Numbered from the stretch's first letter, positions 11,925 to 24,300 are shown. The stretch: DNA of 64,000 nt from Notamacropus eugenii (GCF_028372415.1 NC_092873.1:350859890-350923889), one strand, 5' to 3'. Numbers and translations are program-made. The notes: generated by a model not told the origin, from the sequence alone.

Positions 11925-12050
11925 CTCTCCCATTAGATTGCAAGTTCCTTGAGATCTTTTGCCTCTTTTTCATATCCCTGGTGCTTAGCACAGTGCCTGG
12001 CACATAGGAGGCACTCAATAGATATTTACTGAATTGAATTGACATGGGGT
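11925..12050 (+). mobile_element. L2 3' end, sense
   Basis: attagattgcaagttccttgag ... cttagcacagtgcctggcac ... actcaatagatatttactgaattgaattga is the L2 3' end, facing the antisense copy just before it. Confidence 0.7.
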
Positions 12051-12199
12051 ATCAAGAGTAAGGAAGAGAAAGAAGGCTGATTTGGTTGACTGGAAGAATT
12101 TAGGAGGGAGAACACAATGATCAATGAGGATAGAAGATAGTACAGGGAGTTTCCTTACCAGGGAGTTCCCTATCCTAGCAAAATCAGAGATCCAACTTC

Positions 12200-13230
12200 T
12201 TTCTCTATCCCTGTGTTGTTGGGTGTTAATTCCTAAAGGCCAGCCTCAGACAGCTGGTTGCCCGGGGAGCAGAGTATAGAGGATGGGACAAAAAAAATAC
12301 CTGAGAAACTATAAGGGGTTTGTGAGAAGAGGATCCATTCTCTTCAGTTCCAGAGAGTCCACTGGTTAGAGAAGATTGTCAATGAAGTCTAGGTTCTACA
12401 TCCTAACAAAGCATTCTGCTACACTACTGTTTCTGATAGAGACTGTGCCCCTAGCAGCAAGCTAATTGTGTCCCCCATGTGTTATTGCTGGGAGGAACCA
12501 GGAGAGCTTGGGGAAGTGTTTGGCTCCCCACCACTTTCAGACTAACAGCAGAGGGTCAGAAGGGTCCTTGTCATCAACCAGGCACAACACATTATAATTA
12601 TCTTTTTAATTAGTTATTAGCCTTCTCTGACCAATATCCTGGGAAGAAAACAGCAGACTTTTCTAGTTTAAGCTTTCCTTTCTTAGCTAATGAGGTCACA
12701 ATCATGAAGCCTTTATTGAAATACACATAATCTGGGGATACAAAGAACTCATCCTTCAGGGGAAAAAAAAATCTGTCTAAGCAGCAATAGTATGGTGCCT
12801 GCCTCCTTCAAGCTCCGAATCTGAGAACAGACACCCTGGAGAGTCCCCAGACTGATGTGGATGGTGTAAGGAATGCTTAATATATTGATGGAGGAAAACC
12901 AATGAGATAACAAACAGTGAGTCTAAAATTTGCTCTGAAATTAAGAAACTGCATTCTGCTCACGTTCCTTCCATTTCCTTGCAGTCATGGCAACGTAGCT
13001 CTCTCCTGAAGACAATGCATCCCTAGGCAACTTCCCCCTGTACTGGCTGTGCTTTTCCTCATGCTTCCAACATAGTGGGCTGGGAGGAGGGGTAGGCATG
13101 CTCCTCACTCCAAACTGCCTCTTCCAGGTCTCTCCCTCCCCATCTTTGCTCAGTGATATCCTCTCCTTTGACCTTCACTCCTTCCACTATCCAGATTCCC
13201 ATGGCTGCTACCTACCAACCCCCATGTCAT
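12200..13230. other. Intergenic DNA, mostly unique
   Basis: No gene recognised. Contains an AT-rich cluster of TAAT motifs at 12585-12630 and an L2-like scrap at 12680-12760 (atgaagcctttattgaaatac). Confidence 0.45.
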
Positions 13231-13239
13231 TTCCCCTCT

Positions 13240-13690
13240 CCTTCCTTGAGGAATGAATTTGTTTTCAGTTAACAGGCATTTGTTTTCTCTCCTTCCCACT
13301 TCCTCCTTCTCTTGAAAAAATAAAAAAGAAAGAAAAACAGAACCCTTGTCACAAACGTGCAGAGTAAAGCAAAACAAATTTTAGCACTGGGCAAGTTCAA
13401 AAACCCCTGTCTCATTCTGCACCCAGAGACCATCACCTTTCTGTGAGGAGATGGGTAGCATGTTTTATTGTAAGTTGTCTGGAATCAGGGCTGGTCACTG
13501 TGTTGATCAGAGTTCTTAAGATTCCTTCAGAGTTATTGGCCTTTGCAATGTTGCTATTGTACCAATTGTTCTCCTGGTTCTGTCCTGCTATCCATCAGTT
13601 CATATGTTTTCTCAGGTTTTTCTCAAACTGTTCCTTCTCTTCAGAGGACAGATCCCTACATCCATCCTCAGGGAGCTTCCAGTCGATGGG
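13240..13690 (-). mobile_element. L1-type 3' region, antisense
   Basis: In reverse it reads catatgaactgatgg ... cagaaccaggagaacaattggtac ... aaaggtgatggtctctgggtgcagaatgagac, the wording of opossum-type L1 3' ends (compare 48505 and 59420). Confidence 0.6.
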
Positions 13691-14899
13691 GAAGTCACTG
13701 AATCAGCCCTATGTGACTTAGTTTGATAATAGAATGAGTTTAAACTCCCCCAGCAGAGACCATCAGATGCCAAAGGTAGGTAACCACAAAGAGTACTGGG
13801 TCCAAAGGCCAGTCTTCAATGAAACATGACTTTGGGTCCACGTGGGAATAATCAAGGATTGCCTAGTAGTGAATTGCTAGGAGGATAAAAGGCCTCAAAT
13901 GATTTAGATAGATACTCTATGGGTGATTCACGAAAGAAATGGATAAGATGAAGTATGGATTAGGAACCCATTAAAATCCAGTGTCTAGGGAAGGGACAGG
14001 TGGCTCAGTTTCCTTCTCCAAACTATGGGTTTGATGGGAGTATGTTTGTTTTCCTAAAGCATTTCCTAAATGCATATGACCTTAAAAGATCTGGGTGGTA
14101 ACATCTTTTTTTTTCTTTTTTTAAGTTTTCTGCCTCCTGAACTTACTGCATTCAGAACATAAAGGTCCAAAGGCCAGTGGATCTCTTATCCCCATAGAGA
14201 TTCCATAGAGAAAAGGACACCCCTCTGCCAGTGAAAAGCTCAAAATGCCTCAGTTGTGGATCAGATCCAAGCCCCTTTCTGAGAATCTCTCTGGAGGGTT
14301 TTGAGACACACATCAGGTGCCAAGGAATTCTCGTTGCCCTCATCTTTTACTTCTCCCTCTCTCCTCCCTATTTTTTCATTTTTCATTCCTCTGTCTTTAT
14401 TTCTCTCTCCTTTTGTTTCTTACTCTCTCCCTCTGTTTCTTCCTTCATCCATTTCTCCCTCTTTCTTTTTCTTTCCTTCACTTACACTGTTCAGTAAGGC
14501 CATGTATATTTGTCAACTAAAGTCACATTTCTTGCATTTCCATTTTCCTGGGGAATTTCATCACTGGTCTCATCCTCCCTTTTCTGATTGGTTCTCATCT
14601 CTGACTCCCAGGCTTCATTCACCTTTCCTAGTTTGGACCTCCCCTCTCCATCTGTTCTGGGGCTGGAAGGGGTAGGAGTGGGAAAGTAGATAAAGCTCCG
14701 CCTCCCCTCTTCTTCTCCCTACTCTTTCTTTTCCTTCTCCTCATGCTTCCTCTTCTTTCCTTTTGCCTCCTCCCTCCGGAGAGAGATAGGATATTCCTGG
14801 GGTGTGGAGCCCCTATTTCCCAATTTTTGCATCGGGGGAATCTGTCGCCTTTTAATTAAGGGACCGACAGACTGGGCACTTGGAGGTGGAGAGAAGATC
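13691..14899. other. Intergenic DNA with a CT-rich stretch
   Basis: No gene recognised. 14340-14480 is pyrimidine-rich and produces overlapping chance frames. 14600-14899 rises in GC toward the CpG island. Confidence 0.45.
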
Positions 14900-15520
14900 C
14901 TCCGCCTCTAGTTTCTCTCATTTGCACGCTCTTCCCCTCACTCCCTGTCGGCTTCGTGGGCACGGAGGCTTATGCCCTCGTCTGAATCCTTGACCCTTGC
15001 CCGGCCTGCCCTCTGCTGCCAGCCTCAGCGCCCAGGGCGTGGGCGGGAAGGGGCCAGCAGCGGGCTGCGGTAATCACAGAGCGGCGCCGACTCTACTACA
15101 GCCGGCCCAGCTTTGTCTTTCCTGCCCCGGCGAGGTGCGGTTGGCCGGGGGCAGCGCCCTGGTGGCAGAGGGCAGAGAGGACTGGCCGAAGGCTCGGCCG
15201 CCCAGGATGGGTTTAGAAAGCTGGAAACTCTGGCCAAGACCACAACCGAGGTGGAAGCGACGGAAATAGCCGCAGTTTCCATCCCGTGCGACCTCCCCGC
15301 CTCCCTCTGTCCTCGTCTTGCTTCCCTCCTTCCTCTCTCCTTCTGGCCTCTCCTCCCTCTCTCCTTTCCCGCACTCCTGGCTTGGGTTTTCCCCTCCCTT
15401 CCTTTCTGGCGCCTTCCCTTTTAACTCGTCTCCACATCCCTCTAGCTCCTTGCAGCCTCCACCCCGGTCCCCAGCCCAGGGGGCGTCTGCATGGGCGTCC
15501 CCACCACATCCTGCCCCACA
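14900..15520. promoter_or_regulatory. Orphan CpG island, likely promoter
   Basis: A GC-rich stretch with about 29 CpG dinucleotides in the roughly 360 bases from 14955 to 15315, against a few per kilobase in the rest of the window. It contains GC boxes (GGGCGTGGGCGGG at 15035-15050) and no recognisable repeat. It lies 5 kb upstream of TAC4, on the side where human has a non-coding locus and DLX4/DLX3. I found no convincing coding exon in it; the open frames on both strands follow base composition. Most likely a promoter of an unannotated, perhaps non-coding, transcript. Confidence 0.6.
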
Positions 15521-15819
15521 CTAAAGAAACAGAAGAGGCCAAATCAACCAGGCTCCCTCCCATGAAGTCAGGAGGAGTAATCCTAGGCGCAAAGGGACCA
15601 ACGATCTGTGAATATACCCCCAAGAGCAGTACACCTCCAGTCTCTTTCAGGAAAGAATTTTCTATCACTGTCCTTTCCTTTCCACCCCATCCAAGCTGAT
15701 CGAGGATCAGAGTCCTTTGTTGGGGGTCTAGATATCGCAGAGAGCACCATAGGAGACATTGTTCCTACCTTTAGGAAGCTCCTAGTCAGATGAGAGAAAA
15801 GAAGAAATACAGAATCTGA

Positions 15820-16650
15820 GTTGGGATATCCGAGGTCACTTAGTCTTAAGTTGTGCTTGAATAGGTGCTCCATGTCAGATCCAGGAGGAGGGGGACATAG
15901 AATCACAGAATCTGAGTTGGCCTTCCAGAGATCATTTATTCTAATTTACACTTGAGCAGAATTGTCCTCAGAATTATCCCTCTTTAAGAAATCCAAGCCA
16001 TCTTTCATTAAAAGACCTCTAGTCATGAGGAACTCACTACATCTGGAATCAGCCCATTCCAACTTTGGGGCAGCTCGGAATTGTTAAGAACTTATGCAGA
16101 CCAATAATCTTCTCCAAAGTCTCTAATAATTATCTCTTGGTCTGGCTTCTGTGGCCAAGAAGAATAAAATGAATCCCTTTTCCACACGACAGCACTTCAA
16201 TCTCTTGATGACAATCATCAGGTCCCCCTTAAATCTTTTCTTTTTCAGTGCGTTAAACACCCTTCATCATTTCAAAAAATTCATAGTTTCCATTCCTCTT
16301 ATTATCTTGGTCCCCCACTCTGGATGTCAGTTTATCAATATCCTTCCCTAGCATGTGATGTCCAGGACTGAATACAATATCCTAGATGTGGTCTAACCTG
16401 AGAAGAGTACAGAGGACCATTTCATTATGTACAGATTGTCTCTAGTAAGGTAGCCGAAGACTGTTAGCTATTTTTGGATGACATGTCATGGGACTGACTG
16501 AGAGTTTGCAAATCACTAAAATTCCCTTATCTTTTTTCATGAAAACTATTATCTAACTCTCATATTGTACTAATGCAGTTGATTTTTTTTAAACCAGAGC
16601 ACAGGATTTTTCATTTCTCTTTTCATTTTCATCTTACTCAATTCACCCTA
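15820..16650 (-). mobile_element. CR1-like LINE 3' region, antisense
   Basis: Parallels the 1208-1700 copy: gaggaactcactacatctgg, ttcttttccacacgacagca-type wording, tgacaatcatcaggtccccc and ggactgaatacaatatcctagatgtggtc are the reverse of the CR1/L3 3' end. Confidence 0.6.
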
Positions 16651-16671
16651 TTATTCTAGGTAAAAACATAT

Positions 16672-16922
16672 TTTTGATGGCTCAGTGGATTGAGCACTAT
16701 GCTTGGATTCAGGAAGACTCATCTTCCTGAGTTCAAATCCAGCCTCAGACACTTACTAGCTGAATGACCCTTGCCAAGTTACTTAACCCTTAACCTTAAC
16801 AAATGAGTTTCCTCACCTATAAAATGAGCTAGAGAAGGAAATAGCAAACCACTCCAGTATCTTTACCAAGAAAACCCCAAAATGAGGTCACAGAGTATTG
16901 GACAAGACTGAACAACAACAAC
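16672..16922 (+). mobile_element. Full-length CORE-SINE
   Basis: Head gatggctcagtggattgagc, body gttcaaatccagcctcagac, tail gacaagactgaacaacaaca. Confidence 0.8.
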
Positions 16923-17044
16923 AAATTCTATGGTTGGTCATCCCTCCCAGCTTGGTGTCAACTATAAGTTTAAACAAGGATAACATTTCTACATCCATCT
17001 ATCCAACTCATCGACAATGTAGAGAAAGAGCATATCTATGTATG

Positions 17045-17290
17045 TCAACAAATCAACAAGCATATATTAAAGGCTTACTATGTGCCAAGCACCGTACTTA
17101 AAGCTGGAGGTAAAAATACAAGCAAAAAGAGAGTCCCTTTCTCAAGAAGCTTGTACTCTAATGGGGGAAGGCAACACAAAAAAAGTAAGCTGAAGGTGGG
17201 GGTAGGGAGTGCGACTAAAAAGGTAAGCTGTGCTGTAATATTTGAAGGAGAAATGAGACAGAGACAGTAGAATGGAGGACAAGAAAATGG
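17045..17290 (-). mobile_element. L2 3' end, antisense
   Basis: aaaggcttactatgtgccaagcacc ... caagaagcttgtactctaatggggg is the reversed L2 tail. Confidence 0.65.
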
Positions 17291-17449
17291 GAAGACGAGA
17301 TTTTCCTCCCCATACTAGAAACAGACTTTGATAATAGCACCAGATTCCATAAGGTGTAGCTCAGACTCTGAGTGGTCCACTCATCTGCAGAACTGAGAGG
17401 GAACAGTTGCTACTGTATCTATAAGCTAAAAAACTTTGACTACCCTTTA

Positions 17450-18560
17450 CTCTTCTATTGCCAAGGATACTGTATCCAGGCTACCTGAAGGTAAACTATT
17501 CCCCTTGTCCAATCCCCATTTCCTGCTCTTTCATTCTTATTTATCTCAATCTTACTGCTTTCATGTTCCATTTTTGCTCTTCCCATGATTTCTACTGTGC
17601 CCTCTGGAATTCCTGTTTTATCATTAACAAAATTCTCTTCATTTCAGAACTTTTCCTATTGTGTTCCTTCCATCTTCTAGTACTTGAGTTCTAGAGCCTG
17701 GTTCATTCCAGGAAACACCAAATCCCAGGTCAGCCTTTTCAGTACCCAGCTCACAGTCCAATTCCTTAATGTATTTGTTGATGTTCTCTCAAATATAAAA
17801 GCCTCTCAGTTCCTCATTCTCATCTTCCATGATCTACTCCTTCACTGCACACAGTCACACACAGGGATGGTCACCTTGCCAATCTCAAACCTTAGACTGT
17901 TCCCCTGCATCTGCCTCCTCAATTCCTACTCCCATTTTGCTGAAAGGAGCTGAAGAAAGTCATGAAACCCCATATTCTGGATCTGACGGGTTATGGGCCT
18001 GGAATCCCCTTGAACTCTCCTCGAATATTCTCATGGGGTAAGTCTCTGGAGTTCACCTGAGGCATCAACCCATCCCAGTAATCCTCTCAACTGACCTTTT
18101 ATTGTGGCCTACACCCAGTCTCCCAATTCTCTGTTATCCCTAACCTAGCTCAACCCTACAGTGTCTGTTACCTCAAGATTGTCTGCTACTTCCCTCCCTT
18201 GATCCTATCTAGACCCCATTCTCCCATGGCCACGTGATCCAGGTCCTTGGTGTTCGCCGAGGACACCAGTCCTTCTCTGTTACTTTCCAGTCACCCCAGC
18301 CTTCTAGAAGGCCACTCCCACTCAGATCTTTTTCCTATAAAAATAGTCTAGTCTACCAAAGAACAGAGTTTTAGAATTATGCCTACCCTGATCAGTGTTC
18401 TAAAAAATCTTGTTCTGGTTGAAAGAAGGCTTGGGTTGAATTCACTGGAAGCAGGACCAGCACATCATTATTTCGGGGTTCCAGCACCCCTAAACCTCAA
18501 CAGATCCACTACATACATATGTACATGTTATCTGAGGTCAAATGGAATCTGTACTACCTC
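17450..18560. other. Possible old LINE DNA, not assigned
   Basis: Pyrimidine-rich, human-protein-like frames are absent. The wording at 17830-18040 recalls old LINE coding DNA but I cannot assign a family. No host gene recognised. Confidence 0.3.
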
Positions 18561-18597
18561 AAGGCAATCCTTTCAAGCCTCCCTAATTGACCTAATT

Positions 18598-18862
18598 AGG
18601 GGCAGCTAGGTGCTGAAGTAGATAAAGTATGGGATAAAGTGGACTCATCTTTTCATAAAGACTCATCTTCCTGAGTTCAAATCTGGCCTCAGAAACTTAC
18701 TGGCTGAGACTTAGGCAAATCACTTAACCCTGTCTGCCTCAGTTTCCTCATCTGTCAAATGAGCTTGAGAAGGAAATGACAAACACTCTGGAATCTTTGC
18801 CAAGAATACCTCAGATGGAGTCACAAAGAGTCAGACATGACTGAAAATGACCGAACAAAAAA
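18598..18862 (+). mobile_element. Full-length CORE-SINE
   Basis: Head ggggcagctaggtgctgaag, CORE aaatcacttaaccctgtctgcc, tail gagtcagacatgactgaaaa. Confidence 0.8.
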
Positions 18863-19089
18863 CTTGAGAGCTAGTTAGAGTTGGCTCCAACACACCCTTG
18901 CCCACTCCCCTCCAGAATATTCCCCATATTCTGTACCAGATTAATGAATTCTGGTTTGTGTTCTTCACAGTTGATTCACATACCTTAGTCTTGTTTCTCC
19001 AGTCCAACTGAAAACTCCTTGGGATTTCTTCGCAACACTTTAGACTTCCATACTTTCAAATATCCTCAAACCCAGATGGCTGCAGAAGG

Positions 19090-19590
19090 TGCAATGTGCT
19101 CAGGGTCAGAAAGTTCAGCATCTAGAAAGGGGTTCAGTGTCAGATATGGGGGGGTGCAATATTAATGTTAGGGATGAGATTCTTGATGTCAGGACTAGGG
19201 AGCTTATTGGCATGGATGGGGCCTCAATGCCTGGAAGAGGGTTCAGTGTTAGGTTATGGGGAACTCAGTATTAATGTTAAGGAGGGGATGCCTAGTATAA
19301 GGGATGGAGACTCAGTATCAGGGATAGAGTTTATTTTCATGGCTGGGGATTAGTACCAAGGACTGAGAAACACATTGGCACAGATTGGAGTTCAGTGTCT
19401 GGGAGAGGACTCAGTGTCAAGGATAAAGGTTTTTTGTCATTGTCAATGTCAATGATGGGTGCTCAGCATCTGGAGTGGAAGGGCTCAGCATCTAAGATGG
19501 GAGCTCAATGTCAGAGTTGGGGGAAGGGGATCATATTAAGGATCAGGGCACTAAATAGCAGAGCTAGAGGGTCTCAAGTCAGAATTGGAA
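19090..19590 (+). repeat. Decayed minisatellite of CTCAGTGTCAGGGATGGG-type units
   Basis: About 15-20 diverged units of roughly 25-30 bases built round (t/c)tcagtgtcaggga(t)(g)ggg, e.g. near 19133, 19183, 19229, 19264, 19311, 19400, 19438 and 19510. It ends about 660 bases before the TAC4 start codon and yields overlapping Met/Gly-rich chance frames. Confidence 0.65.
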
Positions 19591-19669
19591 GCTGTCATTT
19601 GTGTTATATGTTGTGACTTCATCTTGTTCCCCCTTGCTACTACTGGGTTACCCTTCTGAGGCAGCACGA

Positions 19670-19810
19670 TGAAGTCCCAGAATACATTTGACAACCTCGA
19701 CACTCTCCCTATTTTACAGGTGAGGAAATGTAAGCCCAGGGAGGCTGGCCTGCTATTCCAGTCTCTCAGTAAGGTTCTTTTTCAAACCCAAGCTACAGAC
19801 AGTACTTCAT
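19670..19810 (-). mobile_element. MIR-type SINE fragment
   Basis: ccctattttacaggtgaggaaatg ... aggctggcctgc is the reverse MIR body. Confidence 0.45.
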
Positions 19811-20048
19811 TGTGAGCCTAAAGAGGAACCTAGCCAATGGGTAGAAGGAGTGCCATTCTGGGAATTTGTATTAGCCAGCTAAGCTGATATCAATACCCTA
19901 GGTGATCTAATTATATTGGTAGAATTGGAAGACAACCTCCCCATTTACAAAACCAAATCCCTCCTTCTTGGGCATCTTTCTTTGCAATCATTGGTCTCAC
20001 TTTACTTTGGGAGGGAAGCTGCTAAGAGATTGGTCACCAGCTTGTCAG

Positions 20049-20055
20049 ATAAATA
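20049..20055 (+). promoter_or_regulatory. TAC4: TATA-like box upstream of TAC4
   Basis: The heptamer ATAAATA lies about 200 bases before the chosen TAC4 start codon, with no CpG island nearby, as expected for a tissue-restricted neuropeptide gene. It would place transcription start near 20080 and give a 5' UTR of about 175 nt. This is inference from position and sequence only. Confidence 0.35.
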
Positions 20056-20255
20056 GAGCAAAGAAAGATCAGGAGACTGAGAACCCCAGAGTTGGGTGAA
20101 CCATTCAACCCACTGAGAGGTTCAGGGAAGAACTTTCCCTCTTGTGCCCATTCTTGGACATTCAGCCAAACAGCCCAGAGCCTAGAGGAAGAAGGGACAT
20201 CCCTAGGGTGGAACTGAGGTCCCAGATTGAGCAAAAGAATCGAATGTCAGTCACC

Positions 20256-20375
20256 ATGCCCTCCTGCTTTGCCATGCTTCTCCTAATGTGTCTGTCTCTG
20301 AAGATGGTTGGTTCTGAGACAGAGGAGCCTGCCTTTTACTCTGAAGATGAGCCCTGGTTGATCTTGAGCCTGAAG
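20256..20375 (+). CDS. TAC4: TAC4 coding exon 1: signal peptide and N-terminal propeptide
   Basis: This exon encodes 40 residues: a hydrophobic signal peptide (about residues 1-20, core [11 protein letters not shown]) and an acidic propeptide ([14 protein letters not shown]), ending AAG before the donor gtactg. The acidic stretch followed by W-L-I-L corresponds to human ETWVIVAL. It ends in phase 0. Confidence 0.9.
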
Positions 20376-21327
20376 GTACTGTCAGGAAAGAGGGTTGGGT
20401 TTGGGTACTAGGGCCAGGTAATGGTGACCTCGTGCTGGGGATCCTTGAAGTCAGAAGTAGGCAAGAGGTGTTAATAGATGCCATGGAGTGAGGAGGGGCA
20501 ATGAGGGGGAGCCCTGCCCATCATCCCATTTCCTATGTTCCCAAACCAGGAGTGCCATCCGTGAGAATAATCTGAGGATCCATGGGGGGGCAAGCAAGGG
20601 GAGGACTTCCCCTGACTTAAGGGCTTTTACTCTTTCATCACTGTTCTATTTTATGCCCAAGAGGAGCAAGGATTCTGAACCTTTTCTTTGTCATGGACTC
20701 CTTTGGCAGTCTGGTGAAGCCTATAGACATCTCAGAATGTTTGGAAATGCATAAAGTAAAACACCCAGGATTACAAAGAAAAACAAATAGTTCTCTAATT
20801 TTTAAAAAGAAAACAAGTTCACAAAAACCATGCTAAGAATAGCTGAATGGGACTCTAACCTGTCTGGGGATCTAGGAGCTGTCTGTGTTCTTTCAATAGA
20901 TTCATAAGACAGAACCCTAGGGCAGGAGCTCTTAACATCTGGATTCAGGGGCCCTCAAGGGATGCCATGGATAGATTTTAGGGGGCTTGTGAACTTAGAT
21001 GGGAAAAAAATGTACATCTTTAGTCTCACTAACCTGAAATTTATCCATTTCCTTCCCTTGTTTAAAAACATGATTCTGAGGTATCCACAGGCTTCACCAG
21101 ACTGTCAAAGGTATCTGTGGCACACAGAAAAGATTCAGAACGCCTGGTTTAGAGGAATTCAGCCCTCACCTCAAGATTTGTTTACAGTGGGCTGGGAGAG
21201 CAAGCCCTTTATATTTCAATGATACTTCAAGGAAGTTTATGTGTATATGTGTGAATGTATATGATGTATCTGGATGCTGGTGTTGTGTTGCTGCTACAGG
21301 TATAGATGTAAGAGTGAGTGTGTGAGT

Positions 21328-21375
<48 letters not shown>

Positions 21376-24300
21376 ACTCAGAAATCATAGGATCATTTAG
21401 GAACCTGTGAGACCATCAAATTGAACTTTCTTATTTTACGAATGAGGAAATTGGATCCTAGATCAGTAATGATTTGCCCAGCATCACACTGGTACTAAGT
21501 GATAGACCTAGGATTCAAATGTAAGTCCCCTGACTGAATACAGTGCTCTTTCTTCCCAATCATACAGCTTCTGAGCATGTATACGTGTGTGAGGTTAAGT
21601 TTGTGATGAAGGTATGGTAGGTATCTCCCCTAAAGAGGAAAGCTTTCAGCAGAGGAACAATTTTTCATCATCTGAAGTAAAAACTTCAATGTTTTATTTC
21701 TTGAACTGATTAATTGCCTATTATCTCCCACCAACCTTCAGACTAAACACCCTCCACTGGTCATTTTGAGTAAAGCCACAAAAAAGAAGAGGTGGGATTC
21801 TGTTGCTCCCCCAGGGCAGGCGAAGGCAAAAGCCGATGAATAATAAGAGTCCAGACTCTGGGCTTGTTTGGGGAGGGTATATTCTAGGGAGTGTGAGTCA
21901 GGGAGAGTTTCCTAGAGGTCAAGAGAAGTGAGGAGCAGGGCAGGAAAGTCTAGAAGAACCACTATCTAAGACCTGTATCTTGGAATATTTGCACATAGGG
22001 TAGTAAAACTGAGGCCAGCTCAAGCAGCAAGAAGCCACCCTCATTCTAACTTTTTAAGCCGGAATACTTTGGAGGAGGCCATATTCCCCATAGAAGCAGT
22101 GTGGAAGAACATTGGACCAAGTGTTAAGAGTTCTTACTTCAGTCATTTTTCAGTCATGTCCAACTTTTCATGACTCCATTTGGGATTTTCTTGGCAGAGA
22201 TACTGGAGTGGTTTGCCATTTCCTTCTCCAGCTCATTTGACAGATGAGGGAACTGAAGCAAACAAGGTTAAGTGACTTGACCAGAGTCATGCAGCTAGTT
22301 AAGTGTTGAGGCCACGGATTTAAGAGACCTGGGCTCAAATCCCAGCTCTGTTGCTCATCTGTGTGATTAGGAAGTGAGTCACTTCTCTTTCTGGGTCTCA
22401 GTTTCTTCATCTGTAAAAGGAAGTTCTTGGACTTGGTGATCCCCATGGGCCCTTCCAGCCCAGATGTTCTGTGGCTCCATGATTCTCTCAGATACAACAC
22501 ACTCACAGCCCTGATGATACCCAGCAACATGCTGAGAAGCAGGGTGGAGGCCAGCTGGAGAAGGATGTGGCTCTCTATTTGCTGTGGTGAGCCCTCAAAG
22601 TCCAGATGGAGAGTTGATCGTCAATGACTTAAATAAATTAATAAACAAACAACTAAGTCTGTAGACTTGGCCAACATGAGGAATCAAGGAAGTGATTCCT
22701 CAGTATCAGCATCTTATGCTACAGTTTAATCCAGTCTCAATTCTTTTTCTCCTTCTTGGTTTTGGGACTTGGACCACAGTGGGAGGAACTAAAGTCAGCC
22801 TTGATGAAGGACTTAGACAGTAGGTTGTTTATCCACGGATAGTGGGGAGCTGAAGAGGCAACCCAGGGCTCCTTCCCTGGAAGGATGACTTCTCTGTAGT
22901 CCTACAGGGAAACAGGAAGGATAAAAAGTCAGCAAGCATAATAAGGTAAATAAAAAAGAACACTGAAACAAAGGGAAATGCCAGGTAATTATACTGACCA
23001 GTTTGGGCTCCAGAGAAGAGCTATGGAAGCAATACCCTAAATAGTAGTAAAGAGTGGGGTTACATTTGCATAATTCTGCATAAATTGTCTGATGAGGTCA
23101 CTGTGTCAGCTGGATTTATTTGTTTTTCATTTTCATAAAGATTTGTTATTGTTGTTATTATTATGTGGGGGCAAGTATATACAGAAATGTATGATGTAAA
23201 AACAAAAGCAACAGAAAAATTTATTTTTAAAAATTTTTAAGGAGCATTGCAGTTTCGGAGTCAGAAGACCAGGTTCAAATCCTGGGCTCTGATATTCATT
23301 AGCCAGATGACCTTGAGCAAGTCAATTTCTCTTGGCTTTAATTTCTGCCTCTGGAAAGTGGATGGAGTGGATTAGATGGTCTCTAAGGTTACTTCCAGTC
23401 CTAAAATCCCATTATTTCACCAGTTAGCAGATTTTTTCTGAGACATAGAACTGAAGACTCATGGAACTACCTGGTATTCACACTGGAACAAACCACTCCA
23501 TTTTCTAAGCTTGCCTTTCAAGGGTTAGTCTTTTCCCTGGGTTAAGTGGTTTGCAAAGAGCTTTTCACAAGTGGGTCCAAATCTCCAAAGTGACTTTTCA
23601 GGTTCCCTGTCTGGCTGAGAAACTATAGCCCTGGAGACAGATGAATTGGGGCTGACCTTCTTTAGGAGGAGGAGACTGATTGGAAGTGACTGAATCAGCC
23701 CACTTCCTCATCCTCAAGACTGCTCCGAAAAAGACAGGCTTTGAAAATCAAAGGTGGTTTACATAACCTACCTCCCCCGCCCCCATCCTGATGTGATTCC
23801 CCATTGGTCAATGACATCTCTCTCTATGTGTTTCCCTGATACACTTCTGGCACAGGCTTTCCCATCATATCCATCTCCCTCCCCTAAACTCACTTCTAGG
23901 GGCCATCAACCCTTGTCTCAGAGGAGGTTCCCACCTCATTAGGTAGGGCAAGTTATGAGGAATTTCAGGGCTTTTAGAGCTAGAACTTAAGAAGCTGTCC
24001 AACCAACTCTCTCATTTTTACAGATGAAGAAAATGAAGCCCACTGGGTCACTCCCTCTCTACTGCTGAATCCCTGCACTTCTTTCTCCACCATGCCTGGT
24101 ATGGGCACCTTCTCTCCCTGGGCCTTTTCAGCTTCCATTCATGTGGCATCTTCCCCCATTAGTTCCTTGAAGGCAGGGACCATCTTTCTTTTTTTCTTGT
24201 ATCTCTGACACTTAGCACAGTACAATCAGAACACAGCAATCACTTAATAACTGCTTTTTGACTTGACTCACAAAAACTGAACAATTTCTCCAGAACACAG

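Noticed and set aside
12990-13035. Two RFX X-box-like half sites (ggcaac)
   Set aside because: Only the right halves match well; the left halves are poor, so no site is claimed.
13443-13721. 92-codon hydrophobic frame
   Set aside because: It lies on the antisense of an L1-type 3' region.
15150-15172. CTCF-like motif AGCGCCCTGGTGGC in the CpG island
   Set aside because: It resembles the CTCF core but lacks two central C, which breaks the spacing. Not strong enough to list as a site.
15213-15699. Overlapping open frames of 100-150 codons on both strands at the CpG island
   Set aside because: GC-rich DNA is stop-poor; both strands are open at once, composition is Arg/Gly or Pro/Ser-rich and nothing resembles a known protein.
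20244-20255. Upstream in-frame ATG as the TAC4 start
   Set aside because: Its context is weak (C at -3, T at +4). The next ATG at 20256 has A at -3 and aligns with the human signal peptide start.
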